DNA of 64,000 nucleotides from Actinophytocola sp. (GCF_009379765.1 NZ_WHTD01000001.1:1-64000); one strand, 5' to 3'. Positions 42,501 through 52,200 are shown, counted from the stretch's first letter. Numbers and translations are program-made. The notes: generated by a model not told the origin, from the letters alone.

Positions 42501-45500
42501 GGCCGGCGACGAGCATCCGGAGCTGGTCGTCCTGTCGGCGCGGACGAGGGAGCAGCTGCGCGAGCAGGCAGGCAGGATCGCCACGGCGATCACGCCGCGG
42601 CGACCGGGTGCTCCGACGACCGGAGCGGCGCCGGCATCGGTCGAGCGCGCACAGGCACAGGTTTCGGCCGCCGCGGCCGAGATTCTCGGCCTGCCGGTCG
42701 CGGATCTCGACCTGGACGAGGATCTGGAGAGCCAGGGGTTCGACCCGGTCGCGCTCGTCGCGCTGCTGGAGCGGATCGGCGCCGCGGACCGCGGCTTCGG
42801 CAACGACCGCAGCTTCGGCAATGACCCCAGCCTCGGCAACGGGTTCCGCAGCCTGCGGAAGATCGCGCAGCGCCGGGCGGCGGCCGAGCCGGCCGCGGAC
42901 GAGCACACCGGACCGGCACCTGCCGGCGGGAGCCCGCGGCTTCGCGACATCGCGTTCAGCCTGCGCGCCGGCCGCGAGCCACTGCCCGAACGGCTGGCAC
43001 TGGTGGTCGACGACGTCGGCGGACTGGCCACGGCCCTGCGCGAGTTCGCCGCGGGCGGGGAGCCCGCCGCAATGGTGTGCGGTCGGGTGGAGCGGCCGGG
43101 AGGACTGTTCGAGGGACTGCTGGACGGTGCCGAAGGCGACGCGTTCCTGGCCTCCGTCCAACGCTCCGGCGATCTGTACCGGCTCGGCCGGCTGTGGGTG
43201 TCCGGCATGGACTCCGTCACCGAGCTCTGGGACCGCGACCACGCCTCGCGGGTCAGCCTGCCGGGTTACCCGTTCGGCCGTGCGCGCTACTGGGTCCCGG
43301 AGGAGCCCGAGGACGCCGAGCCGCTCGTGACCGAGCCCGTCCCCGAGCCGGTGCCCGTCCCCGTCCCCGTATCCGTCCCCGAGCCCGTGCCCGTGCCGCC
43401 GGTCGCCGGCCCGGAGCCGGACGGCGTGTCCACCGTCGGGGACCTGCGCGACGCGGAGTTCGTCAGTGCCACGGTGGTGGCGGCGATGTCGGCCGTGCTG
43501 GAGGTGCCGGCCGAGGAGTTCGGGCTGGACGTTCCGCACTCCGACCTCGGCGTCGACTCCGTGCTGGCGGTGGAGATCGTCAGCCGGATCAACGCCGAGC
43601 TGGGTACGGAGGTCAGGCCGACCGACTTCTTCAACTATCCGACGCTGCGCAAGCTGATCGGGTCGGTGGCCGAGTCGGCCGCCGTCGAACCCGTCGAACC
43701 CGTCGAACCCGTCGAACCCAGCGCCGTCGAACTCGACGCCTCGGCAGGCGCCGATGCGCACCCGACGCCGGCCGTGGCCGATTCGGTCGCGGCGCAGGAC
43801 CGTCCGCCGCAGCGGGCCGGGTCGGTCACCGTCGCGTCGGAGCCGGTTACCGCACCCGCCGCGGGCGGCAAGGACATCGCCATCGTCGGTATGTCGGGCC
43901 GTTTTGCCGACGCGGCCGATCTCGACCAGCTGTGGACGAACCTCGCCGCGGGACTGGACTCGGTTCGCGAGATGCCGGCGCAGCGCTGGGACGTCGACCG
44001 CTACTTCGACGAGGACCGGCAGGCACCCGGCAGGACGTACAGCAAGTGGGGCTCGGTGCTGGAGGGGATCGACCGGTTCGATCCGGATTTCTTCGGCATC
44101 TCGCCGCGTGAGGCCCGGCTGATGGACCCGCAGCAGCGGCTGTTCCTGATGACCGCCTGGCAGGCCGTCGAGAACGCCGGCTACAGCGACCGGTCCGTGG
44201 ACGGACTGGAGTGTCCCGTGTTCGTCGGCACCTCCATGGGCGACTACCACCACCTGCTGCGCCAGCACGGTGTCCCCGTCGAGGGCTACACCTTCATGGG
44301 CACCCATCCGGCGGTGCTGGCATCGCGGCTGTCGTACCACTTCAACCTGCACGGTCAGAGCCTGGCGGTCGACACGTCGTGCTCGTCCTCACTGATGGCG
44401 GTCCACCTGGCCTGCGAAGCGCTGCGGGAGGGCCGGTGCGATGTCTCGCTGGCCGGTGGAGTGGCCGCGCTGGTCACCCCGGAGCTGCACATTCTGGGCA
44501 GCAAGGCCGGCATGTTGTCACCGCGCGGCCGCTGTCGGCCCTTCGACGCCGGCGCCGACGGGTTCGTACCCGGCGAGGGTGTCGGCGCGGTGCTGCTCAA
44601 ACGGCTGGACGACGCGATCCGCGACGGTGATCACGTGCACGGGGTGATCGTCGGCAGCGGCGCGAACCAGGACGGCAGGACCAGCGGTATCACCGCGCCG
44701 AGCGCACCGGCGCAGACTAGGCTGCTGCGGTCGGTGTACCAGCGCTTCGGCATCGACCCCGGACGGATCGGCTACGTGGAATGCCACGGCACCGGGACGC
44801 GGCTCGGCGATCCGATCGAGATCGAGGCGCTCACCGAGGCGTTTCGGGGATTCACCGACCGCACCGGGTTCTGCGCGGTCGGCTCCGTCAAGGCCAACCT
44901 CGGTCACACGCTCACCGCGTCCGGTGCGGCCGGCCTGTTCAAGGCGGTGCTGTCGCTGAACCACCGCCAGCTGACGCCGACTCCGCACTATCAGCGGGCC
45001 AACCCGCACATTCCGTTCGAACGCACCCCGTTCTACGTCAGTTCCGCGCTGCGCGGTTGGCCTGCCGAGGACGGTCCCCGCATGGCCGCGGTCAGCTCGT
45101 TCGGCTTCAGCGGCACCAATGTGCACCTCGTCGTCCGGGAGGCGCCGGTGCCGCCGCCTCGGCCACCGGCCGAGCAGCGGGACCGGCTGTGCGCGGTGTC
45201 CGCCAAGGACGGGCCGGCGCTGCACCGCCGGTTGACCGAGCTGTCGACCTGGCTGGAGCGCCACGGCCGGGATCACGAGTGGCGGGACGTCGCGCTCACC
45301 CTCGGCGCGGGACGCTCGCATTTCGGCGCCCGCGCGGCCTTCCTCGCGCGAGGACCGGAGCAGCTGCGCGACCAGATCGCCGCCTGGCTGCGCGCGGACG
45401 GCGGTACGGCGAACGATGTGGCCGAGCCGGTACGCGCCTATCTGGCCGATCGGCCGGTCGACTGGGCAGCCGTGGTCGGCGGCGACCACGCGCGGCGTAT

Positions 45501-48500
45501 CCCGCTGCCGACCTACCCGTTCGCGCAGGACAGCTACTGGATTCCGACGGACGCACCGGCACCGGGCCCCGAGCTGCCGCCGGCCCGACCGGACGAGCGG
45601 GAGCCGTTCGTCTTCGTGCTGAAACCGGACCAGCGCATCGTCGGTGACCATCTGGTGGACGGCAAGCCGCTGCTGCCGGCGGCCGGGCACCTGACCCAGG
45701 TGCGGCGAGCGGCTCGCTCGCTCCTGGGTGACGTGCCGATCACGGTGTCCAGGGCCGTGTGGCTGCGGCCGTTCTTCGTCACCGTGGAACTGCGGGCCGA
45801 GGTCCGGTTCGAGGTGGTCGAACCCGGTCACCGCTGGACCTTCCAGGTCGTCGCGCCCGATCCGGACGAAGGCGCCGCCGAGGTGGTCTACAGCCGAGGC
45901 GAACTCGCCGCCGGCGCGGAACACGGCGAACGGACCGACCTGGCGGCGGTCCGGGCCCGCTGCCACGAGTCGAGTTCGGATGCCGTGCACTACGGCCGGT
46001 TCGACGGCATGGGGGTCGGCTACGGGCCGCTCTTCCGCACCGTGCGCTGGGTCCAGGCGAGCGAGGACGAGGCGTTGGTGACCCTCGTCCGCGCCACCGC
46101 GCCGGTGACCGAGGACACCGAGGAAGCCGACCTGCCGGCGGGGATGCTCGACGGCGCGGTGCAGGCCGTCATCTCCATCCCGCCGCACGACGACGACGGC
46201 CGGCCGCTGGTGCCGTTCACCATGGCGACCGTCCGGATGCCGCGCGACATCCCCGCCGAGAGCTACGCGCACGTCCGGCGGACCAGCGCGACCGAGTGCG
46301 ACGTCACGATCGTGGACACCGACGGCCGGGCCTGCGTGGACATCGCCGGCCTTTCCTACCGCGTGCTCAAGGAACCGGTGCCGCTGCGGGTACTGGCTCC
46401 GGTGTGGCAGGAGTCGTCCGCCCCGACCGTGCCGAGCACACCCGACCGGGTGTGGCTGCTGGCACCGGACGGCGATCACGGACTGGCCGCCCGGCTCGCG
46501 GCCCGTCATCCGGACGGCGAGACGCTGACCGTCCCGCTCGACCGTCCCGAGGCGATCGCCACGGCGACGGCCGGTGCGCCGGACCCTGACCGGGTCTACT
46601 TCCTCGGCGGCCTGCTGGCCGAGGTCGACCCGCCCGGCACGGTCGCGGACGTCCAGCACGCCCAGGACCTCGGTGTCCGAAGCCTGCTTGCGGTGATCAA
46701 GATCCTGCTGGCACGGGGATGCGGCGAGCGGACCGTGGACCTGATTGTGGTGACCGGCGACATCCACGACCCTCCGGATGACCGCAGCACGCGGCCGATG
46801 GCCGCGGCCCTGTTGGGACTGTGCCGCTCGCTGGCGAAGGAGCAGCCGAGCTGGCGGGTGGGCTGTCTCGACGTCGCGACCGCGGAACTGATCGGGCCGA
46901 GCGCGGAGACCGTGGCCGACGTGGTGGCCGGTTACCAGGGCCACCCGGACGGCAACGAGGTCGTCTGGCGCGCGGGCCGGCTCTGGCATCGCGCGCTGCG
47001 TCCCCTCGACCTCCCGGCACCGGAGTCGAGCCCGTTCCGCCGCGGCGGAACCTACCTGATCCTCGGCGGTGCCGGCGGAATCGGCACGGTCACCGCGGAA
47101 CACCTGGCCGCCCGGTGCGGTGCGAACGTGGCCATGGTCGGCAGGCGACCCGCCGACGACGGGACAGCCGCACGGATTCGCGCCATCGAGGCGGCCGGCG
47201 GGCAGGGGATGTACGTGTCCGCCGATGCCACCGACGAGGACTCCCTGACCGCGGCGGTGGACGCGGTCAGGGCGCGGTTCGGGCCGATCCACGGCGCGTT
47301 CCATTCCGCGCTGGTGCTGGCCGACGCCAGGATCGCCGACCTGGACCAGGCAGCCGTCGAGCGGGTGCTCGCACCGAAGTCCCTCGGCACCGTGCTCCTG
47401 GCCCGTGCACTGGCGAAGGAGCCGTTGGACTTCCTGGTCCTGTACTCCTCGGCACAGTCGTTCAGCGGCAACGCCGGGCAGTCCAACTACGCGGCGGCCT
47501 CCACCTTCCAGGACGCCCTCGGTACCAGCCTGGCCCGGCTCGGCGTGCCGGTATGCGTGCTGAACTGGGGATACTGGGGCGAGGTCGGGGTGGTCGCCAC
47601 CGGCAACTACCGCCGTCGCATGCGTGCGATGGGGGTGGACTCCATCACGCCGCGCGAAGGGATGGGGGTGCTGGAGTCGGTGCTGGCGGCCGGCACGATC
47701 CAGGCGCTGCCGATCAAGGCCGAGCAGCGCGTCCTGGACCGGATCGGCGTGCTGCCCGCGGAGCGGGACACCCCCGGACACCCCGACGGTCCGAGCCTGC
47801 GCCGCGCGCACGACGCACTCGACGCGCTCGGTGCCGCGATGGTGGTCGACGCCTTCCAGCGGATGGGGGCGTTCGGGACACCCGGCGACCGGGTACCTGT
47901 TGCCGATCTGGCTCAGCGGCTGGACGCACCACCAGGGCGGCAGGCGCTGCTCGGCGTGCTGGCCGACATCGTCACCACATCCGGGTACCTGCAGCGCGGC
48001 GGCGGCGAACTCGTGGCAGGCGACGCCGTTTCGGATGTCGCGAGCGCGGATCTGGCCGGCCGCGCGAGCGAGGTTTCCCGACGCCACCCGGAGGTGGCCG
48101 CGCACGTCGAGCTGATGTCGGCCTGCGTTCGCGAGTACCCCAGCCTGCTCACCGGCGCTCGGGACGCGACCGAGGTGATGTTCCCCGACTCCTCCCCGCG
48201 GCTGGTGGAGAGTGTGTACAACGGCGACCCGCTGTCGAACGCGGCGAACCTGGCCGCCGCCGCACAGGTCTCGGCCTGGATCGCCGATCAGACCGACTCC
48301 CGTCCACTGCGGATTCTGGAGGTCGGTGCCGGTACCGGCGGTACGACGGAGGCGGTACTGGCGGCGCTGGCGCCCTACGCCGACCGGATCGAGTACCTGT
48401 ACACGGATGTGTCGCAGAGTTTCCTGCGCCATGGACGCACCAGGTTCGCGGGGTCGAGTTCCTTCCTGTCGCTGCGCAGGCTCGACATCGAACGGTCGCC

Positions 48501-49257
48501 GGCGGAGCAGGGTTTCCCGGCCGGATCGGTCGACCTCGTGGTGGCGGCGAACGTCCTGCATGCCACCCGCGACCTGGACGTCGCCGTCGCCAACGTCCGC
48601 GAGCTGCTGGCGGACAACGGCCGGCTCGTGCTGTGTGAGACCACCGCCTTCAGCACGTTCACCACGCTGACCTTCGGCCTGCTGGACGGCTGGTGGCGGT
48701 TCGAGGACGGGTTCCTGCGGATCCCCGGCTCTCCGCTGGCGACCGTGGGTGTCTGGCGGGATCTGTTGCGGGACAACGGTTTCGGAGACGTGTCGGTGCT
48801 GGACGCGGTACCGGGTCTCGGGCTGAACGTGATCGTCGCCGACACGCGCGCGACGTCACCGGCCGCCACGGCGGCACCGAGTCTGGAACGGGTCCAGAGC
48901 AATCTGGCGCGGCTGATCGCCACCACGCTCGGTCGCGGCGATGCCGATCTCGATCCGGACGCGCCGTTCGTCGAGTACGGAGTGGACTCGATCATCCTCG
49001 TCGAGATGGTGAACACGCTCAACGGCGAACTGGGGATCGGCCTGGAGCCGACCACCCTGTTCGACTATCCGACGCTGCGGGCACTGGCCGAATTCGTGCA
49101 TGCCGAGCATCGGGGCGAACCGAGTGGGTTCACCGAGCCGGACCCGGCGGCGGAGCAGCCTCCACCGCCCGACGACGAACAGGACACGCTCCGGCGGCTC
49201 GCGGCCGGTGAGCTGACTCTCAACCAGGCCCTCTCGACCCTTGGAGGACGGGCATGA
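36250..49257 (+). CDS. Trans-AT PKS protein 2: ACP4 and modules 5-7
   Basis: This 4335-residue protein starts at GTG 36250, within GTGGTTGA, which overlaps the previous stop. Order is N-docking-ACP4, KS5-DH5-KR5-ACP5, KS6-(Ser-less ACP-like)-ACP6, KS7-DH7-KR7-cMT7-ACP7 and C-docking (LRRLAAGELTLNQALSTLGG). All three KS domains have Cys (37207, 41692, 44380) and both histidines. No AT is present, in keeping with loading by the trans AT2. Linkers are rich in Pro-Val and Val-Glu-Pro repeats. The next gene starts at ATG 49254 inside ATGA, so the three proteins are translationally coupled and should dock end to end. Confidence 0.92.
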   Translation: MVDRQTDRRVLLAKIRSGEIDVAAAARLIGATAEAPSEPLVHWLCELVAAEARIPVHTIRPDRSLDNYGFDSLMALNLVRRMETRFGALPATLLFEHQDVRSLADYLAREHPDTVDRLVTTSDGERRPFVADEPAATDDPATDDPAPPSADGIAIVGISGRFPQAGNLDEFWENLRAGRDSVTEIPADRWDHSEYFDPRPGRPGKSYSRWGAFLDGIDEFDAAFFRISPREAERMDPQERLFLQEVWHALEDGGITTEDLAGRPVGVYVGLMYSQYQLLQAAEAARGNPLYLGSSYASIANRVSHYFDFRGPSMAVDSMCSSSLTAIHLACEALARGEITTAVAGGVNLTLHPAKYVDLSQGRYAATDGRCRSFGAGGDGYVPGEGVAAVVLKPLSRALADGDRIHAVIRGSAVAHGGRTNGFSVPNPTEQAELIARAWRRAGVRPRDIGYLEAHGTGTALGDPIEISALAKALGPRPDGTPPCPIGSVKSNIGHLEGAAGIAALAKVVLQLRHRTRVPSLHCDPPNPHIDFDAAGLTVQRTVQPWDSNGARRIAGISSFGAGGANAHLVVAEPPVAEPPVEADAEGPSLIVLSAASSDRLTALATGLADHADRHGHAGGRDAVGWLARAAATLRHGRTALPHRLALVATDVSDLVARLRDFAAHGGAAGVFTGHAGDGERGADFDHADLTELARHWVDGAGDDLVRTPSRALQKVGLPGYPFVRERHWPSLRDSGPRGAAHPAVADRPVLSEVAAGRYTCVLGADSPLVRDHVVDGCRVLAGAVVIDLILAAAEASGRAGTLRLADLVLESPIEVPADGDHRLEIAAVPGAAEGDLEITVGAADGVRHARATVSAGSGELGTVDLAALGAACDTELDVDSCYRRIDRQGLHYGPALRVLAELRTGEGQALARLRLGQPWPDDRHVSHPALLDGAFQTLVAFESGDDGPGGARIPFAVDQILVGPHRLTGDCWVRSRPRSAATDSRGRPEVVDLELADESGRIVARVDGLVVRPFTSEGPEPVLLRATWRAAPLPAATSTAAGTVLVFDEDGARSIADALADQVPTGTRVVRVLAGQGFDRPSADSYVVVAGEVAHYRRLLDEIAADGADLGSPAVVHAWGSTVDPEVAVTDRGLEAALHSVTGLTVALAARGSDTPVRLVRLGSAETPLLGATAAFGRTVAAELPSFVYTTLDWPSAGGDVRRIAAELTAPATAGDDVRYVGQDRQVRTMSEVSTPDGTGDRARLRRRGVYLVTGAFGGLGRELARYLAREYQADLVLAGRSAADESSVAFLRELAASGARTCHVVADCGTGDGARRMVRQARESFGRLDGVIHLAGVLRDGLVVRKDRADVAAVLAPKVWGAHHLDRATRDEDLDFFALFSSASSVVGVPGQGDYSFANAFLDGFAEWRERHRAVGARSGVTVSVAWPLWSGGGMDVDERTKDRIERDLGWVPLPVATGLRLFEAILGEGHPRTAVFHGHRDTILRTLTAASAPPATRQAERVSPDGSAARRALLAHVTGLVAAELKMPPNRMDAHTPFEQYGLESVMVMNVTRDLEEIFGPLPRTLFFEYRCLADLSGHLADVHPQAAAERFGGRESAPAAVPATPFAPVSANGSTARNGSFVVANGSTAPVAAAAAQPVSDDPIAIVGLSGRYPMAETLEEFWHNLRDGRDCITEIPRSRWDHRRYDRPVPGRPGRAQARWGGFLDHIDRFDPLLFNISPREARLMDPQERMFLEAAWHVLEDAGHARSASAGRRIGVYVGVMYAQYQLYGADPARQQQGFVPGSLSASVANRVSYTLGLTGPSIALDTMCSSSLTALHLACAGLRLGDCDAAIVGGVNAIAHPNRYLQLVQAGFASTDGRCRSFGAGGDGYVPGEGVGALLLKPLSRAEADGDHIYGLIRATAVNHGGRSNGYTVPTPVAQHQVIGDALRRGGVDPRQIGYVEAHGTGTALGDPIEIDGLNRAFAETAPPGSAGLPACSIGSVKSNIGHLESAAGIAGITKVLLQFRYRALVPSLHAEQLNPHVDFASGPFHVQRAFESWLPPTLDGREAARMAAVSSFGAGGANAHVILEEYQAPVGSAGDEHPELVVLSARTREQLREQAGRIATAITPRRPGAPTTGAAPASVERAQAQVSAAAAEILGLPVADLDLDEDLESQGFDPVALVALLERIGAADRGFGNDRSFGNDPSLGNGFRSLRKIAQRRAAAEPAADEHTGPAPAGGSPRLRDIAFSLRAGREPLPERLALVVDDVGGLATALREFAAGGEPAAMVCGRVERPGGLFEGLLDGAEGDAFLASVQRSGDLYRLGRLWVSGMDSVTELWDRDHASRVSLPGYPFGRARYWVPEEPEDAEPLVTEPVPEPVPVPVPVSVPEPVPVPPVAGPEPDGVSTVGDLRDAEFVSATVVAAMSAVLEVPAEEFGLDVPHSDLGVDSVLAVEIVSRINAELGTEVRPTDFFNYPTLRKLIGSVAESAAVEPVEPVEPVEPSAVELDASAGADAHPTPAVADSVAAQDRPPQRAGSVTVASEPVTAPAAGGKDIAIVGMSGRFADAADLDQLWTNLAAGLDSVREMPAQRWDVDRYFDEDRQAPGRTYSKWGSVLEGIDRFDPDFFGISPREARLMDPQQRLFLMTAWQAVENAGYSDRSVDGLECPVFVGTSMGDYHHLLRQHGVPVEGYTFMGTHPAVLASRLSYHFNLHGQSLAVDTSCSSSLMAVHLACEALREGRCDVSLAGGVAALVTPELHILGSKAGMLSPRGRCRPFDAGADGFVPGEGVGAVLLKRLDDAIRDGDHVHGVIVGSGANQDGRTSGITAPSAPAQTRLLRSVYQRFGIDPGRIGYVECHGTGTRLGDPIEIEALTEAFRGFTDRTGFCAVGSVKANLGHTLTASGAAGLFKAVLSLNHRQLTPTPHYQRANPHIPFERTPFYVSSALRGWPAEDGPRMAAVSSFGFSGTNVHLVVREAPVPPPRPPAEQRDRLCAVSAKDGPALHRRLTELSTWLERHGRDHEWRDVALTLGAGRSHFGARAAFLARGPEQLRDQIAAWLRADGGTANDVAEPVRAYLADRPVDWAAVVGGDHARRIPLPTYPFAQDSYWIPTDAPAPGPELPPARPDEREPFVFVLKPDQRIVGDHLVDGKPLLPAAGHLTQVRRAARSLLGDVPITVSRAVWLRPFFVTVELRAEVRFEVVEPGHRWTFQVVAPDPDEGAAEVVYSRGELAAGAEHGERTDLAAVRARCHESSSDAVHYGRFDGMGVGYGPLFRTVRWVQASEDEALVTLVRATAPVTEDTEEADLPAGMLDGAVQAVISIPPHDDDGRPLVPFTMATVRMPRDIPAESYAHVRRTSATECDVTIVDTDGRACVDIAGLSYRVLKEPVPLRVLAPVWQESSAPTVPSTPDRVWLLAPDGDHGLAARLAARHPDGETLTVPLDRPEAIATATAGAPDPDRVYFLGGLLAEVDPPGTVADVQHAQDLGVRSLLAVIKILLARGCGERTVDLIVVTGDIHDPPDDRSTRPMAAALLGLCRSLAKEQPSWRVGCLDVATAELIGPSAETVADVVAGYQGHPDGNEVVWRAGRLWHRALRPLDLPAPESSPFRRGGTYLILGGAGGIGTVTAEHLAARCGANVAMVGRRPADDGTAARIRAIEAAGGQGMYVSADATDEDSLTAAVDAVRARFGPIHGAFHSALVLADARIADLDQAAVERVLAPKSLGTVLLARALAKEPLDFLVLYSSAQSFSGNAGQSNYAAASTFQDALGTSLARLGVPVCVLNWGYWGEVGVVATGNYRRRMRAMGVDSITPREGMGVLESVLAAGTIQALPIKAEQRVLDRIGVLPAERDTPGHPDGPSLRRAHDALDALGAAMVVDAFQRMGAFGTPGDRVPVADLAQRLDAPPGRQALLGVLADIVTTSGYLQRGGGELVAGDAVSDVASADLAGRASEVSRRHPEVAAHVELMSACVREYPSLLTGARDATEVMFPDSSPRLVESVYNGDPLSNAANLAAAAQVSAWIADQTDSRPLRILEVGAGTGGTTEAVLAALAPYADRIEYLYTDVSQSFLRHGRTRFAGSSSFLSLRRLDIERSPAEQGFPAGSVDLVVAANVLHATRDLDVAVANVRELLADNGRLVLCETTAFSTFTTLTFGLLDGWWRFEDGFLRIPGSPLATVGVWRDLLRDNGFGDVSVLDAVPGLGLNVIVADTRATSPAATAAPSLERVQSNLARLIATTLGRGDADLDPDAPFVEYGVDSIILVEMVNTLNGELGIGLEPTTLFDYPTLRALAEFVHAEHRGEPSGFTEPDPAAEQPPPPDDEQDTLRRLAAGELTLNQALSTLGGRA
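36703..41015 (+). other. PKS module 5: KS - DH - KR - ACP
   Basis: KS5 (36703-37965) has DSMCSSS with Cys at 37207, EAHGTGT and NIGHLE. DH5 (38460-39300) reads HVVDGCRVLA, so the conserved Pro of HxxxGxxxxP is Ala, while HPALLDGAFQ keeps the catalytic Asp. KR5 (catalytic 39994-40550) has TGAFGGLG, FSSASS and GDYSFAN; LRD suggests B-type. ACP5 Ser is at 40891 (GLES). The expected outcome is an alkene, or a beta-hydroxyl if DH5 is weak. Confidence 0.85.
41182..43670 (+). other. PKS module 6: KS - (Ser-less ACP-like) - ACP
   Basis: KS6 (41182-42485) is catalytically complete (DTMCSSS, Cys 41692). An ACP-like segment (42640-42790) has GFDPVAL with Pro at 42745 in place of the modified Ser. Then come the KS-flanking linker (RDIAFSLRAGREPLPERLAL) and a long Pro/Val linker. 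A normal ACP6 follows (43450-43670, Ser 43558, GVDS). There is no KR or DH, so any reduction of this unit has to come from another module or a trans enzyme. Confidence 0.82.
42795..42830 (+). repeat. 18-bp tandem repeat after the ACP-like segment of module 6
   Basis: CTTCGGCAACGACCGCAG and CTTCGGCAATGACCCCAG are adjacent, followed by a third decayed unit; they encode repeated FGND in a linker. Confidence 0.75.
43684..43719 (+). repeat. Four perfect copies of a 9-bp unit in the ACP6-KS7 linker
   Basis: GTCGAACCC is repeated four times without change and encodes VEPVEPVEPVEP. It is a replication-slippage-prone flexible linker. Confidence 0.85.
43870..49115 (+). other. PKS module 7: KS - DH - KR - cMT - ACP
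   Basis: KS7 (43870-45150) has DTSCSSS with Cys 44380, ECHGTGT and NLGHT. DH7 (45601-46380) is canonical: HLVDGKPLLP and MLDGAVQ. KR7 (catalytic 47041-47585) has GGAGGIG, SSAQSF and SNYAAAS; its LAD differs from the LRD of most of the others. cMT7 (47790-48850) has [12 protein letters not shown] and NVLHA. ACP7 Ser is at 48988 (GVDS). The prediction is an alpha-methylated alkene. The KR-cMT-ACP order matches module 3 but without an ER. Confidence 0.88.
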
Positions 49258-52200
49258 ACGACGCGTTGAAGCAGATCCTCGAACTGGTCGAGACCAAGGC
49301 GATCTCCCCGGAGGACGGGCAGCGCAGACTCGCGGCGCTGCGCGCCTCGCCGGTCGCCGAGCCGCCGGCGTCCTCGACACCGGCGGACTCGACACCGGCG
49401 GAGCCGACCGGGCCGGCGTCCCGGAAGGTGGCGGTGATCGGGTTCGACTGCCGATTCGGCAGCGCGAACTCGCCGGCCGAGCTGTGGCACCTGCTCGCCG
49501 CGGGGGAGAGCGCGGTGACCGAGGTCCCCGCCGACCGCTGGCGGGTCGAGGACTACTTCGACCCCGATCCGAGCACGCCGGGCCGGACCAACTCCCGGTG
49601 GGGCGGGTTCCTCGACGACATCGCCGGATTCGACCCGTTGTTCTTCCAGCTGTCCGGCCGCGAGGCCGAACGGATGGACCCCCAACAGCGGCTGTTCCTG
49701 GAAACCTGCTGGAACGCCATGGAGAACGCGGGGTATGCGGGTGACGCGCTGTCCGGTACCCACTGCGGGGTCTTCGCCGGCACCCCGGCCAGCGACTACT
49801 GCGTCGAGGCCGACTCCGGGGAGGATGCCGACGCGCAGCTGCTGCTGGGGAACGACACCGCCATCCTCCCAGCCCGGATCTCCTACCTGCTCGACCTGCG
49901 CGGCCCCAGCATCGCGCTGAACACGGCCTGCTCGTCGGCGCTGGTGGCCGTCGACCTCGCCCGCCGCTCGATCGTCGATGGACAGTGCGAACTGGCCCTT
50001 GCCGGCGGCGTCTGCCTGTTCGTCGGACCGGGTTTCTACCTGTCGGCCAGCAAGGGGGGAATGCTGTCGCCGCGCGGCCGATGCAGCGCGTTCGACCAGT
50101 CCGCCGACGGCTTCGTCCCCGGCGAGGGCTGCGGTGTGGTCGTACTCAAGGACCTGGATGCCGCGCTCCGCGACGGCGACCGAATTCGCGGGGTGCTGCT
50201 CGGTTCGGAGACGAACCAGGACGGGAAGTCCAACGGGATCACCGCGCCGAGCGCCCGCGCGCAGACCCGGCTCCAGCTGGAGACCTATCGGCGGGCGGGC
50301 GTCGACCCCAGGACGATCGAGCTGGTCGAGGCGCACGGCACCGGCACCGCGCTCGGCGATCCGATCGAGGTGGACGCCCTGACCCGGTCGTTCGCCGAGT
50401 ACACCGAGGACCGGCAGTTCTGCGCGATCGGTTCGATCAAGACCAACCTCGGACACACCGGACAGGCCGCCGGCATCGCCGGCCTGATCAAGTGCCTGCT
50501 CGCCTTCGAGCACGACCTGATCCCCGCGACGCTGCACCTGTCGACCCCGAACGAGCGGATTCCGTTCGCCGACACGCCGTTCTATCCAGCCACCCAACCG
50601 GTTCCGTGGCCGCGGCGGGAGGGGAGTCCGCGGCGCGCGGCGGTCAGCTCGTTCGGTTACAGCGGCACCAACGCGCATCTGGTGGTCGAGGAGCCACCGC
50701 CGTCGGTGGCGTCGGTACCCGACGACCGAGCGCGGTTGGTGCTGATCTCGGCCAGGACCCGGTCCGCGCTCGGCGACCGGCTCACGCAGCTGGCCGACTG
50801 GCTGGCCGATCCGCCGCACGACTGCGACCTGCGGGATCTCGCCTTCACGCTCTGCGCAGGACGCAAACACTTCGAGTTCCGCGCGGCGATCGTCGCGCGC
50901 AGCGTCGACGAACTGCGCGCCGCGCTGCGCTATCGGGCCATGGACCTGTCCGGTGGCTGGTCGAAGCCGGCGCCACTCGGCGACACCGAGCGGGAACAGG
51001 CCATAGCCGACCTGAACCGGCAACTGGATGCCGGGTCGGTGGCGGAAGGGGCGCTGGAGACCGCCGCTCGGCACTACGAGCGCGGGCTGACCCTTCCGCC
51101 CTCCCTGCTGTTCCCCGACGGTGGCCGCCGGACTCCGCTGCCGACCTACCCCTTCGAACGCGACCGCTACTGGTACACCGAACCCGCGCCGCCGCGACTG
51201 GTCGAGATTCCGGCACCGGAGGGACACCGGTACCTGTTCCGACCGCTACCCGCCGATCCCCTGGTGGCCGGCCATGTGTTCGCCGGACGGCCGATACTCG
51301 CCGCCACGGTGTCGATCGAACTCGCTCGCGGGGCCGCGCGGTTGGCGGGATACGGCACGGCGCACCGGATCGAACAGGTCAGCTGGCGCCGGCCGGTCCC
51401 GTCGACCGACGAGGCCGGTGTCGAGATCCGGCTTTCCCCGGAGGGAGCGACCACGATCCGCTTCGCTCTCGACACTCCGGACGGATTCGCCGGGGAGCCC
51501 GGCGTCAGCGGGATTCTCCGGCTGACGCCGGCGAATTCCGTTCCGGCGGCGGCGGACCTCGCGGTGGTGCGCGCACGGTGCTCGGACACGCTCGAATCGG
51601 CGGAATGCTATCGGCGGTTCGCCGCGCTCGGGTTCGCCTACGGACCGGAATTCCGGGTGGTGCGCGAACTGCGGTTCGGCACGGACGAGGTGCTGGCCCG
51701 GCTGGCGCTGCCGGCCGCGGAAACCATGCCGCTCGACGAGGACTCGCTGCGGCCGACGCTGCTCGATGGTGCGCTCCAGGCGCTCGTCGCGCTGGCGGAC
51801 GGGGACGAGGACACGGTTCCCCGGGTCCCGTGCGCGGTGGAGCGGATGGAGGTGCATGCGCCACCCCGCGACGCCTGCCACGCACACCTGGTGCGCCGCG
51901 CGGACGGGGTCCTGGACATCCAGGTGACCGACGACGCCGGATCGCCGCTGATCACGATGCACGGGTTGGCGACGGCCGAGGCCCCGCCGTCGATCGCGCT
52001 GCCGGACGTGCGGCCGAACAGGGAGACCGCGGACAGGGAGACCGCCGACACGACCTGGTACGTACCGAGGTGGCGGGCGACAGCGCGGCCCGCCGCCGCC
52101 GACGGTCCCGTGCTCGTGCTGGACTCGGACGCGTGTGTCGCCGAGGATCTTCGCCGCCGCCACCCGGAGGCCACTGTCGTCCTGGCCGTCCCCGGTGCCG

